Positions 37,123 to 45,985 of a stretch of 64,000 nt of DNA are shown piece by piece. The stretch is from DMER64 sp964600385 (GTDB taxonomy: Bacteria > Bacteroidota > Bacteroidia > Bacteroidales > UBA932): assembly GCA_964600385.1 (NCBI GenBank), contig CAZRJC010000003.1, positions 1 through 64,000 on the forward strand. The letters run 5' to 3'. Within the stretch, counting starts at the first letter, position 1. Every line of letters begins with the position of its first letter. The position numbers were made by a program, and so were the translations under genes. The notes beneath the pieces were generated by a model that worked only from the letters and a program-made list of their open reading frames with translations, was not told the DNA's origin and did not search any database.

Positions 37123-37865
37123 TGAAAGTATTGGAAATTTACAAAATCGGAGGCAATTGCATTGACAATGAGCAGGTTCTGGACAATTTTCTAAACGATT
37201 TCACAGAAAAGGAGCAGCCTAAGATATTGGTGCACGGAGGCGGTGTAATGGCCGGACAGATGGCCAGTTCACTGAATATTCCGGTCAGGATGATAGATGG
37301 CAGACGCGTTACGGACCGGGAAACTTTAAAGATCGTGACCATGGTCTATGCCGGGTGGGCCAACAAGAACATTGTGGCACAACTGGAAAAAAAGGGTTGC
37401 AGGGCAATGGGTCTGAGCGGGGCAGACGGCAGCACCATGGTGTCTGTGCAGCGCAATCCCCAGCCGGTGGATTTCGGATTCGTTGGCGACCTGTCGCCGG
37501 AAGGCATCAATACAGATCTTATAAACGACCTGCTGAGACTCCACATAACTCCCGTTTTCTGTGCCATTACCTGCACCAGGGAAGGACAGCTGCTGAACAC
37601 CAATGCAGACACAGTCGCCGGCGTGCTGGCCTCGGCCATGAGAAAATATTACCATGTACGTCTTATCTTTGTGTTTGATAAAGAAGGTGTTCTTTACCCC
37701 GAGACGGGAGAAGTCATTCCGTTACTGAGTAAAAAACAGTACCTGGTGCTGAAGGAACAGAAAATCGTGACCTCGGGCATGCTTCCCAAACTGGACAACG
37801 CCTTTGCCGCCCTGGAAAAAGGCATAGAAGAAGTATACGTTGGAAAAACAAAACTTCAGTTATGA
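37122..37865 (+). CDS. argB: N-acylglutamate kinase
   Basis: 247 residues, a short form typical of Bacteroidetes. KIGGN near residue 8 and VHGGGVMAGQMAS near 37-49 bind the phosphates, and MIDGRRVTDRETL is the acylglutamate-binding region. It phosphorylates N-acetyl- or N-succinylglutamate. It lacks the N-terminal extension associated with arginine-inhibited hexameric kinases, so feedback control may act elsewhere. It overlaps the next gene by ATGA. Confidence 0.93.
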   Translation: MKVLEIYKIGGNCIDNEQVLDNFLNDFTEKEQPKILVHGGGVMAGQMASSLNIPVRMIDGRRVTDRETLKIVTMVYAGWANKNIVAQLEKKGCRAMGLSGADGSTMVSVQRNPQPVDFGFVGDLSPEGINTDLINDLLRLHITPVFCAITCTREGQLLNTNADTVAGVLASAMRKYYHVRLIFVFDKEGVLYPETGEVIPLLSKKQYLVLKEQKIVTSGMLPKLDNAFAALEKGIEEVYVGKTKLQL

Positions 37866-38932
37866 ACCGGCCGGTTGAACTCCTCAAACAATTAATCTCC
37901 ATCCCCTCTTTTTCGGGGGATGAGGGAAACACGGCCCGGCTGCTGCAGGAGTTCATCCACGACACGTACGGAATTCAAACTGAGCGCCTGGGGAACAACG
38001 TGGTGGCCAAAAGTCCCGGTTACAACCCTGCCAAACCCACTTTGCTGCTTTGCTCGCACCACGACACCGTAAAACCGGCCTCGGGCTATACCCGCGATCC
38101 TTTTACACCGGTCACGGAAACAGATGAAACGGGCCGCACCAGATTATACGGATTGGGCAGCAACGATGCGGGAGCCGCGCTGGTAAGCATGACCGAGGTT
38201 TTCAGTTATTTCTGCAATAAAACGCTTCCCTTCAACATACTTCTTGCCTTAGTCGCCGAGGAAGAGATCTCGGGGGCCAACGGAATCCTTAAGGTACTGC
38301 CGCATTTTCTTGAAATCACCAGTGCCATCATAGGCGAACCCACCTGCATGCAGGTTGCCTGCGGAGAACGGGGCCTGCTGGTACTCGACGGATATACACG
38401 CGGCGTATCGGGCCACGCCGCACGGAACACGGGCGTGAATGCCCTGTACCTTGCGCTGGATGATATCACGGTCCTGAGGAATTACCGTTTCGACAAGATT
38501 TCTTCCGTTCTGGGTTCTGTGCAACTGCAGGTCACCCAGATTGAATCGGGAACCCAGCATAACGTAATCCCTGACGCCTGCCACTATGTGGTGGACATCC
38601 GGACTACCGAAGCTTATACCAACAGCCAGATTGTGGACATGCTGCAACAGGCGGTGGGTGGCACACTCACTGCCAGGAACCTGAAAAACAAAGCCTCGGC
38701 CACACCCCAGGGACATCCGCTCGTACTGACAGCGGAGAAACTGGGCATAGGGACATTCATTTCGCCTACCACATCGGACTGGATGCGACTGGAATGCCCG
38801 GCCATCAAGATGGGTCCGGGATCTTCCCCCCGTTCACACTCGGCCGATGAATTCGTCTATCTGGAAGAAATTGAAGAAGGCATACAACTCTACATCAAAA
38901 TGATAACAGCTTATGGCAACACTATGGAATAA
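37862..38932 (+). CDS. argE-like: M20-family deacylase, acyl-citrulline or acyl-ornithine deacylase
   Basis: 356 residues. Metal-site segments are LLLCSHHDTV (His66/His67-x-Asp68), GLGSNDAGAAL (Asp102) and AEEEISG (Glu133-135). The dimerisation domain lies between about 165 and 270. It belongs to the ArgE/DapE/carboxypeptidase-G2 type. Because the carbamoyltransferase acts on succinylornithine, the expected substrate is N-succinylcitrulline, deacylated just before ArgG. It overlaps argB by 4 bases and argH by 20 bases. Confidence 0.9.
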   Translation: MNRPVELLKQLISIPSFSGDEGNTARLLQEFIHDTYGIQTERLGNNVVAKSPGYNPAKPTLLLCSHHDTVKPASGYTRDPFTPVTETDETGRTRLYGLGSNDAGAALVSMTEVFSYFCNKTLPFNILLALVAEEEISGANGILKVLPHFLEITSAIIGEPTCMQVACGERGLLVLDGYTRGVSGHAARNTGVNALYLALDDITVLRNYRFDKISSVLGSVQLQVTQIESGTQHNVIPDACHYVVDIRTTEAYTNSQIVDMLQQAVGGTLTARNLKNKASATPQGHPLVLTAEKLGIGTFISPTTSDWMRLECPAIKMGPGSSPRSHSADEFVYLEEIEEGIQLYIKMITAYGNTME

Positions 38933-40217
38933 AGGAACGGAAGCACTGCAGGATGTAGCGCGCTTCACCGTGGGGAACGACACGAACTGGGACATGAGAC
39001 TGGCCCCTTACGACGTGAAAGGCTCTCAGGCCCATGTGAAGATGCTGGGCAAGATAGGTCTGCTGACCGGGGAAGAGACGGCTACGCTGGTAGCGGCCCT
39101 GGACACAATCCTGGAGGATATCGCAGCCGGACGGTTCCGTATTGAAGAAGGAGTGGAAGATATCCACTCACAGGTGGAGTTGCAGCTAAGCAGGCAATTG
39201 GGCGATCTGGGCAAGAAGATCCACGCCGGCCGTTCGCGCAACGATCAGGTGCTGGTAGACGTCAAATTATACCTGAAAGATGTGTGCCGCGCCCTGGGCC
39301 AAAGTGCGCTGGAACTTTTCAACTGCCTGCAGGAAAAGAGTGAGGCCTGCAAGGACGTGCTCATGCCCGGGTATACGCACGAACAGCCCGCCATGCCCTC
39401 TTCGTTCGGGATGTGGCTGGGAGCTTATGCCGAGACACTTATCGATGACATGTATCCCCTGGGAGCGGCCCTGGCCGTTTGCGACCAGAATCCGCTGGGA
39501 TCGGCCGCCGGTTACGGGAATTCATTTCCGCTGGACCGCGAGGAAACCACACGCCTACTGGATTTTGCCACGCTCAATTACAACAGTATAGCCGCGCAAC
39601 TGAGCCGGGGCAAGGCCGAGAAATCCGTGGCTGTGGCCATTGCAGCTTTTGCGACCACGCTCAACAAGCTGGCCGCCGATTGTTGCCTGTTTTGCGGAGT
39701 GAATTTCAAATTCATCTCGTTTCCCGACGAGTTCACAACCGGAAGCAGCATCATGCCGCACAAGAAGAATCCCGATGTATGGGAGCTGATAAGGGCCCAT
39801 TGCAACTTGTTGCAGGATACGCCCAACCGGCTTTCCCTTCTGTTCACCAATCTGACTCACGGCTACCACCGGGATTTCCAGCTCTCCAAGGATGTTCTGT
39901 TCCCCGCCGTGGACACGTTGCTCGATTGTTTCCACATGAGCCTGCTCATGCTACAGGGAATGAAAATCAACACGGCCATCTTTGACGACCCGCAATACGA
40001 TGTGCTTTTTACTGTAGAAGAAGTCAACAGACTGGTACTGGAAGGCATGCCGTTCCGCGATGCCTACAAAAAAGTAGGCGCCTGTCTGAAAGACGGCACC
40101 TACAAGGCTGATAAATCAATTCATCATACGCACCTGGGAAGTATCGGTAATCTGGCCACAGAACAGATACGGTCCAAGATGGAAAGAACGGTGGATTATC
40201 TCCACATCATTTCCTGA
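38913..40217 (+). CDS. argH: Argininosuccinate lyase
   Basis: 434 residues. The fumarase/aspartase signature TGSSIMPHKKNPD (mobile loop with the catalytic Ser) is present, with HSQVELQLSRQLGDLGKKIHAGRSRNDQV and PGYTHEQPAMPSSFG as the other conserved blocks. It splits argininosuccinate to arginine and fumarate. It is the last gene of the arginine operon and its end overlaps the convergent aldo/keto reductase gene by 22 bases. Confidence 0.96.
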   Translation: MATLWNKGTEALQDVARFTVGNDTNWDMRLAPYDVKGSQAHVKMLGKIGLLTGEETATLVAALDTILEDIAAGRFRIEEGVEDIHSQVELQLSRQLGDLGKKIHAGRSRNDQVLVDVKLYLKDVCRALGQSALELFNCLQEKSEACKDVLMPGYTHEQPAMPSSFGMWLGAYAETLIDDMYPLGAALAVCDQNPLGSAAGYGNSFPLDREETTRLLDFATLNYNSIAAQLSRGKAEKSVAVAIAAFATTLNKLAADCCLFCGVNFKFISFPDEFTTGSSIMPHKKNPDVWELIRAHCNLLQDTPNRLSLLFTNLTHGYHRDFQLSKDVLFPAVDTLLDCFHMSLLMLQGMKINTAIFDDPQYDVLFTVEEVNRLVLEGMPFRDAYKKVGACLKDGTYKADKSIHHTHLGSIGNLATEQIRSKMERTVDYLHIIS

Positions 40218-41542
40218 ACCAGTTCATTGATCCTGGCCAGTTCGGCCGGAATATCAATTTCCTGCGGACACATTGTTTTGCATTTGCCACACTGCGTGCA
40301 ATGTTGGGCCTGAGCCGGTTCGCTGACGGCCTGGTTGTAGCGGGCAAGGAATATATCTTTCTTTTTGGCCGATTCTTCTGTCCAGGCGCTTTTAACGTCC
40401 GGAACGTTTCCTTCGGCAATCAATTCGTTGTAAGCCGCAAAAACAGCGGGAATGTCCACCCCAAAGTTGCAGGGCATGCAGTATGCGCAACCCGTACAGG
40501 GTACCGGAGATATCTTCTTATAGGCGGCCAGCGCTTTTGAAATGGTCTCCTGTTCACTTGCGGTAAGAGGTTTGAAATTCCTGAATGTGTTTATGTTTTC
40601 CTCAACATGGGCCATGACGTTCATGCCGCTGAGTATGGTAAGCACGTTGGGCAGCGAGGCAACCCAGCGGAAAGCCCATCCGGCGGGTGAACGGTCGGGA
40701 TTGGCTTCCCTGAGAATGGATACGGCCTCGGGATTAAGTGTTGCAAGCGCCCCACCCCTTAATGGCTCCATGACCAGACACTGAACGTTGTGTTTTTCCA
40801 GTTGCTCGTACATGTATTTTGCATTCTGTGCTTCCCAGTCCAGGTAGTTGAGCTGGATCATCACAAAGTCCCAGTCGTTTTGCTGCAACAGGTAATCCAT
40901 GGTCCGGGCATCGCTGTGGAACGAGAAGCCAAGGCGTTTGATGCGGCCTTTTGCTTTTTCTTCTTTCAGATAATCGATGACGCCCGTATTTTTATAGGCC
41001 TTATCGAATTCTTCAATAGAACCCAGCGCATGAAGCAGATAGAAGTCAAAATACTCCACCTGGCATTTATCCAGCTGTTCCTGGAACAGTTCCTTGCCCT
41101 TATCGAGATCCGTCACCAGCCAGGTAGGCATTTTGGTGGCCAGATGAAAGCTTTCCCGTGGAAAGTTTTTCAGAATCTCCCCGACAACCGGTTCGGATTC
41201 TCCGTTAAGGTAATTATAGGCCGTGTCGAAATAGTTCACGCCGTTGTCGTAGGCATACTGGATCAACTGGGCAGAAAGTTCACGGTTGATAACCGTTTCT
41301 CCTGCTGCATTCTTCATCATGGGCAACCGCATGCATCCGAAAGCCAGCATGGATACATCTGACCCCAGGACACGGTCTTTGCGGGTGCTTATGGGTTTTA
41401 TTTTCCTATTCTTGATGGCATCCTTGATTTTGTCGTTAAGCGGTGTAAAGCGGATGGCACTGTATACACCTGCTACGCCCAATATACCCAGGCCCATGTA
41501 TTTGAGGGCATTACGCCTGGAAATTTTCTTATTATCGTCCAT
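40196..41542 (-). CDS. Tat-exported aldo/keto reductase with C-terminal ferredoxin-like domain
   Basis: 448 residues. The N-terminus has a Tat-type motif (KKISRRNALKYMGLG) and a hydrophobic stretch. Residues 60-340 are an aldo/keto reductase barrel with FDTAYNYLNGES (Asp, Tyr), Lys in HLATKMPT and His in YLLHALGS. The C-terminal 90 residues carry CTGCAYCMPC and CTQCGKCKTMCP, together enough cysteines for two 4Fe-4S clusters, the second with the normal CxxCxxCxxxCP pattern. Such Fe-S aldo/keto reductases are common in anaerobes; donor and substrate are unknown. Its stop lies inside argH. Confidence 0.9.
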   Translation of the reverse strand: MDDNKKISRRNALKYMGLGILGVAGVYSAIRFTPLNDKIKDAIKNRKIKPISTRKDRVLGSDVSMLAFGCMRLPMMKNAAGETVINRELSAQLIQYAYDNGVNYFDTAYNYLNGESEPVVGEILKNFPRESFHLATKMPTWLVTDLDKGKELFQEQLDKCQVEYFDFYLLHALGSIEEFDKAYKNTGVIDYLKEEKAKGRIKRLGFSFHSDARTMDYLLQQNDWDFVMIQLNYLDWEAQNAKYMYEQLEKHNVQCLVMEPLRGGALATLNPEAVSILREANPDRSPAGWAFRWVASLPNVLTILSGMNVMAHVEENINTFRNFKPLTASEQETISKALAAYKKISPVPCTGCAYCMPCNFGVDIPAVFAAYNELIAEGNVPDVKSAWTEESAKKKDIFLARYNQAVSEPAQAQHCTQCGKCKTMCPQEIDIPAELARINELVQEMMWR

Positions 41543-41548
41543 TGTATA

Positions 41549-42049
41549 TCAATTAATTATGTATTTTTCTGCCAGTGCGCGTCCTTTTTCGGAGCAAAAG
41601 ATCTCTATGCCTGAGATCATTGGGTTTTCTGCCGAGGTCACGATTTTTACCCTGACATGCTTGAGCCGAATGCCTGAAAAGAGTACAATTGCCTCGTCTT
41701 CAACGGCATTGCCGTATCCGAGTTTCATCCATCCGTCCTTCACATAACCTTCCACCACAAAATATCCAATCCGCTTGCCGCCTTCCCTGGATTCCCTGAG
41801 CACCACCTTATCCATGGCCACCGGTTCTTTAAATGTAAAAAGAATTATGGGATTTGTCAGCTCTGCGGGAGAAGTCCAGTAAGTTAGCGAATCGCCGTCT
41901 ACAAGGGCTTTTTCGTCAGATCCGCGCGCAGATTCGGTAACAGCGATATCTGCATACGGAGCCATGTCTGTATCTGTAAGTTGTCCGGGCCATTGCCGGG
42001 AACATGCCGCAGATACCAGAAAAAGAAATATGAACAGGATATTTTTCAC
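41549..42049 (-). CDS. Lipoprotein with discoidin (F5/8 type C)-like domain
   Basis: 166 residues. The lipobox is LVSAAC (Cys16). Residues 35-155 look like a small jelly-roll domain: ALVDGDSLTYWTS, PIILFTFKEPVAMDKVVLRE, GYFVVEGYVKDGW and GIRLKHVRVKI. This is the pattern seen at the C-terminus of alpha-L-fucosidases and in sugar-binding F5/8C domains. There is no catalytic part. It may bind glycans at the outer membrane. It lies 6 bases upstream of the reductase gene on the same strand. Confidence 0.72.
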   Translation of the reverse strand: MKNILFIFLFLVSAACSRQWPGQLTDTDMAPYADIAVTESARGSDEKALVDGDSLTYWTSPAELTNPIILFTFKEPVAMDKVVLRESREGGKRIGYFVVEGYVKDGWMKLGYGNAVEDEAIVLFSGIRLKHVRVKIVTSAENPMISGIEIFCSEKGRALAEKYIIN

Positions 42050-42074
42050 TTCTCAAAATTAACGGTTTTTTTAA

Positions 42075-42082
42075 TAACTTTG
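42075..42082 (+). promoter_or_regulatory. Predicted -7 box next to the start of the PlsC-like gene
   Basis: TAACTTTG fits TAnnTTTG and ends 5 bases before the ATG at 42088, so the transcript would have almost no leader. Confidence 0.5.
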
Positions 42083-42087
42083 CGTGT

Positions 42088-42645
42088 ATGAGCAAACAAA
42101 AAATCTGTGCTTTTATCGCGACCCGCATCCTGGGCTGGAAACTTATAGGCGAACCCCTTCCCGTACCCAAATGCATTATCCTGGGAGTGCCCCATACCAC
42201 CATTTGGGATTTTGTCATTTCATTCCTTTTTTATAACGGGATAGGAGGTGATGCGAAAGTGATCGTGAAACAGGATTTTTTCAAATGGCCGTTGAAAAAA
42301 CTGCTTCTCTGGGCCGGGGCTGTTCCGGTGGACCGGGGGAAAGGCGCCTCTTTTGTCAAACACATGATAGATGCGATAAAAAAAGAAGAGCATTTTCATC
42401 TGGCCATCGCTCCCGAAGGCACCCGCAAGGCAACAAAAAAGTGGAAAGCGGGTTTTCACACGCTTGCCACTACTCTTGACATTCCCGTTTATTACGGATA
42501 TTTCGACTGGGGACGGAAAGAGATTGGAGTAGACGAACAGGTGCTCATCACAGACGACGTTGAAGCCGACATGAAACGCATCAAGCAATGGTACATAGAT
42601 AAAGGCGTTATTGGAAAACATCCGGAACGCTTCGATCCGTACTAA
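42088..42645 (+). CDS. PlsC-like 1-acyl-glycerol-3-phosphate acyltransferase family protein
   Basis: 185 residues. The acyltransferase HxxxxD motif is VPHTTIWDF (His36, Asp41) and the second motif is IAPEGTR (about 107-113). The protein is shorter than classic PlsC (about 240) and lacks an obvious transmembrane anchor, like other short members of the lysophospholipid acyltransferase superfamily in Bacteroidetes. The exact acceptor is not known. Stops of this gene and of clpB face each other 5 bases apart. Confidence 0.85.
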   Translation: MSKQKICAFIATRILGWKLIGEPLPVPKCIILGVPHTTIWDFVISFLFYNGIGGDAKVIVKQDFFKWPLKKLLLWAGAVPVDRGKGASFVKHMIDAIKKEEHFHLAIAPEGTRKATKKWKAGFHTLATTLDIPVYYGYFDWGRKEIGVDEQVLITDDVEADMKRIKQWYIDKGVIGKHPERFDPY

Positions 42646-42650
42646 TGCCT

Positions 42651-45230
42651 TTACGAAAGGAACACCAGTTTTTCGCCGTCGCTGTCTACCCTTACGGGCC
42701 TGCTACTCTCCACAGAACCTTCAAGTATCCTGCGGGCCAGTTCGTTGACCAGTTCCCGTTGCAGCAAACGTTTAAGGGGTCTTGCTCCGTAAATGGGTTC
42801 GTAGCCTTTCTTCTGCAGGTAATCCAGGGCATTGTCCGTAAGGTTCAGTTTAATGTCCTTTTCTTCCAGTAGTTTTATAATCCGGTCTGCCTGCAATTGC
42901 AGTATCTGCCTTACATTTTCTTCAGTAAGCGGATGGAACATGATTATTTCATCAATCCTGTTAAGGAATTCGGGACGCAACGTTTTCTTGAGTAGTTCAA
43001 GTACTTCTCTCCTGGTTTTCTCGAAAGCTTCCTGACCGGTACCCAGTGACTCCATGTTTTCCTGTATGATGGAAGATCCTGTATTGGATGTCATTATAAG
43101 GATCGTGTTCTTGAAATCGGCTACACGTCCTTTGTTATCGGTCAGACGGCCGTCATCGAGCACCTGCAGCAGGATGTTGAACACATCGGGATGGGCCTTT
43201 TCTATCTCGTCCAGCAGGACGACCGAATAAGGTTTTCTCCGGACCGCTTCGGTGAGCTGCCCTCCCTCGTCGTAACCCACGTATCCCGGAGGAGCACCTA
43301 CCAGACGGCTTACCGAGTGGCGTTCCTGGTACTCGCTCATGTCAATCCGGGTTATCAGGTTCTCGTCATCAAACAGGAATTCGGCCAGCGCCCTGGCCAG
43401 CTCGGTCTTTCCCACACCGGTCGTTCCAAGGAACAGGAACGAACCTATGGGTTTTCTCTCGTCCTGCAGGCCGGCATGGCTTCTGCGCACGGCATCGGAC
43501 ACCGCTTCTATGGCCTCGTCCTGACCTATCACGCGCTTGTGCAGTTCTTCTTCCAGATGAAGCAGTTTTTCCCTTTCTGCCGTAAGCATCCGCTGCACCG
43601 GAATACCGGTCCACCGGGCCACTACCTCGGCAATATCCTCTTCTGTGACTTCCTCGTTGATAAGAGATTGCGGAAATGATTCCTTACGTTTTTTCAACCG
43701 TTCAATCTCATTCTGCAGCTCGCCCATTTTACCGTAGCGGATTTCGGCCACACGGCCGTAATCACCCCGGCGTTCGGCCTCGGCAGCCGCCACGCGCAGT
43801 TCCTCCATAAGGCTCTTTTTCTTCTGGATCTCTTCAAGGACGCCTTTTTCTTCCTGCCATTTGGCACGCTGAATATCCCGCTGGGCAGAAAGTTCTTCAA
43901 TGGATTTGGTAAGCGAGTCAAGTTTTTCTTTGTCTTTTTCCCGTTTTATGGCCTCACGTTCTATTTCCAGCTGGCGGACTTTCCTGTCCAGTTCGTCGAT
44001 ACTCTCGGGAACCGAGTTTATTTCCAGCCGCAAACGGGCAGCCGCTTCGTCCACCAGATCTATGGCCTTGTCGGGCAGGAAACGGGAGGTGATGTAGCGG
44101 TGCGAAAGCTGCACGGCCGCAATAAGTGCATCGTCCTTTATCTGGACCTTGTGATGCTGCTCGTAACGTTCCTTGAGCCCACGGAGAATGGAAATAGCCT
44201 CGGCCGGTGAAGGTTCGTCCACCATCACCATCTGGAAACGCCTTTCCAGGGCTTTGTCCTGTTCAAAATATTTCTGGTATTCGCCCAGTGTGGTGGATCC
44301 CACGGCACGCAGTTCACCCCTGGCCAGCGCCGGTTTAAGGATGTTGGCCGCATCCATGGCCCCTTCGCTTTTACCCGCCCCGACCAGTGTATGGATTTCA
44401 TCTATGAAGAGGACAATCTCGCCCTCGCTGGAAATGACTTCCCGGACCACGCCCTTGAGCCGTTCTTCGAATTCGCCTTTGTATTTTGCCCCTGCAATAA
44501 GCGCCCCCATATCCAGCGAATAGATCTGCTTGCTTTTGAGCGTATCGGGAACATCACCGGCCACGATACGCTGGGCAATGCCCTCTGCAATGGCCGTTTT
44601 CCCCACTCCGGGTTCACCTACCAGAATAGGGTTGTTTTTTGTCCTTCTGCTCAGGATCTGGAGCACACGGCGGATTTCCTCGTCACGCCCGATTACCGGG
44701 TCGAGTTTGCCTTTGCGGGCCTGATCGTTCAGATTCACCGCGTATTTGTTGAGCGCATCGAACGTCTGGCCGTCGGTTTCCGAATTTACGCTGCGGCCCT
44801 GGCGAAGCCCTTCGATGGCTTTTTTAAGTGTATTCTCATCCAGTCCCTGAGATTTGAGAAGTCGCGCCACTTCGTCACGTCCGGAAAGCAATCCGGCAAG
44901 TATGTGTTCCACGGTAATAAACTGGTCTCCCATTTTGGAGGCCACACTCCCTGCCCGCTGAATGGCTTCCTGGGCATCGCGCGAAAGATACGTCTCGGCA
45001 GTACCCTGTTGTTTTGGGTATGATGTCACAACAGATGCAAGTCCGTTTTCCAGACTGTCGGGATTTACACCTGTTTTTTGCAGTAAAAACACGCCCACCC
45101 CTTCTTTGTCCGACAAAACGGCCTGCAGGATATGCCCGGTCTCAACCACCTGATTGGAGCCGGCCTGCGCCTTTTGAACTGCTGCCTGGAGCAGTTCCTG
45201 CGCCTGAATGGTAAATTTTTGTTCGTTCAT
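42651..45230 (-). CDS. clpB: ATP-dependent disaggregase ClpB
   Basis: 859 residues, normal length. The N-terminal Clp repeat domain (MNEQKFTIQAQELLQAA) is followed by AAA-1 (Walker A GEPGVGKTA, Walker B FIDEIHTL). The middle coiled coil runs at about 405-525 (DSLTKSIEELSAQRDIQRAKW). AAA-2 has GTTGVGKTELA and VLLDEIEKAHPD. It works with DnaK to rescue aggregated proteins in the cytoplasm. The M-domain rules out ClpA/ClpC. I saw no clear heat-shock promoter in the 100-base gap to queE. Confidence 0.98.
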   Translation of the reverse strand: MNEQKFTIQAQELLQAAVQKAQAGSNQVVETGHILQAVLSDKEGVGVFLLQKTGVNPDSLENGLASVVTSYPKQQGTAETYLSRDAQEAIQRAGSVASKMGDQFITVEHILAGLLSGRDEVARLLKSQGLDENTLKKAIEGLRQGRSVNSETDGQTFDALNKYAVNLNDQARKGKLDPVIGRDEEIRRVLQILSRRTKNNPILVGEPGVGKTAIAEGIAQRIVAGDVPDTLKSKQIYSLDMGALIAGAKYKGEFEERLKGVVREVISSEGEIVLFIDEIHTLVGAGKSEGAMDAANILKPALARGELRAVGSTTLGEYQKYFEQDKALERRFQMVMVDEPSPAEAISILRGLKERYEQHHKVQIKDDALIAAVQLSHRYITSRFLPDKAIDLVDEAAARLRLEINSVPESIDELDRKVRQLEIEREAIKREKDKEKLDSLTKSIEELSAQRDIQRAKWQEEKGVLEEIQKKKSLMEELRVAAAEAERRGDYGRVAEIRYGKMGELQNEIERLKKRKESFPQSLINEEVTEEDIAEVVARWTGIPVQRMLTAEREKLLHLEEELHKRVIGQDEAIEAVSDAVRRSHAGLQDERKPIGSFLFLGTTGVGKTELARALAEFLFDDENLITRIDMSEYQERHSVSRLVGAPPGYVGYDEGGQLTEAVRRKPYSVVLLDEIEKAHPDVFNILLQVLDDGRLTDNKGRVADFKNTILIMTSNTGSSIIQENMESLGTGQEAFEKTRREVLELLKKTLRPEFLNRIDEIIMFHPLTEENVRQILQLQADRIIKLLEEKDIKLNLTDNALDYLQKKGYEPIYGARPLKRLLQRELVNELARRILEGSVESSRPVRVDSDGEKLVFLS

Positions 45231-45319
45231 AGCACTTTTTATTGCTCAAACCTCGTTCCAGATGCATTTTTCTGCCAAATTGTCATTAGCCCGGAAAAAG
45301 CTTTTTCATCTATTTTACT

Positions 45320-45327
45320 TACATTTG
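45320..45327 (+). promoter_or_regulatory. Predicted -7 box directly before queE
   Basis: TACATTTG fits TAnnTTTG and ends 4 bases before the ATG at 45332, so the message would be leaderless or nearly so. Confidence 0.55.
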
Positions 45328-45331
45328 TAGA

Positions 45332-45952
45332 ATGAATGCTTTACTGGAAGACGGCCGCCTGCTCCCCTTGGTTGAAGACTTCTATACCATACAGGGAGAA
45401 GGCTTTCATGCCGGAAAACCCGCCTATTTCATACGGCTGGGAGGTTGTGACGTGGGATGTTCGTGGTGTGATTCCAAAAACAGCTGGAATCCCAAATTAT
45501 TTCCTCCGGTACCCGTGGAGGAAATAATATCGCGTGCAGTAAGCCATCCGGCCAAATCCATTGTGATCACCGGTGGCGAACCGCTGAGCTACCCGCTGGG
45601 ACCTTTATGCAAAGCCTTAAAAGCTCACGGTATGGAGATATTCATAGAGACATCGGGTTCGCATCCGCTGAGCGGAACACTGGACTGGATTTGTCTGTCC
45701 CCTAAGCAGAACAAGCCGCCCCTTCCGGAAATCTACCCGCTGGCTCACGAGCTGAAAGTGATCATCACCGGTCCGCTTGACCTGGAATGGGCCGAATACA
45801 ACAGGCGGAAAGTATCGCCCGAATGCAAACTTTTCCTGCAGCCGGAATGGAGCCGCCGCGAAGCCGTTCTCCCGCACATCATATCATATGCCAAGGCCAA
45901 TCCGGAATGGAACATATCGTTACAGATCCACAAATACATGCGTATACCTTAA
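45332..45952 (+). CDS. queE: 7-carboxy-7-deazaguanine synthase (radical SAM)
   Basis: 206 residues. The N-terminal FYTIQGEGFHAGKPAYFIRLGGC and the unusual cluster spacing Cys39-x3-Cys43-x2-Cys46 (CDVGCSWC) followed by SKNSW identify QueE; VITGGEPLSYP binds SAM. It converts carboxytetrahydropterin to CDG in queuosine synthesis. The other queuosine genes are not in the window. Confidence 0.95.
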   Translation: MNALLEDGRLLPLVEDFYTIQGEGFHAGKPAYFIRLGGCDVGCSWCDSKNSWNPKLFPPVPVEEIISRAVSHPAKSIVITGGEPLSYPLGPLCKALKAHGMEIFIETSGSHPLSGTLDWICLSPKQNKPPLPEIYPLAHELKVIITGPLDLEWAEYNRRKVSPECKLFLQPEWSRREAVLPHIISYAKANPEWNISLQIHKYMRIP

Positions 45953-45985
45953 TATCTTAATAATCATTTATATCTACACTAAATT

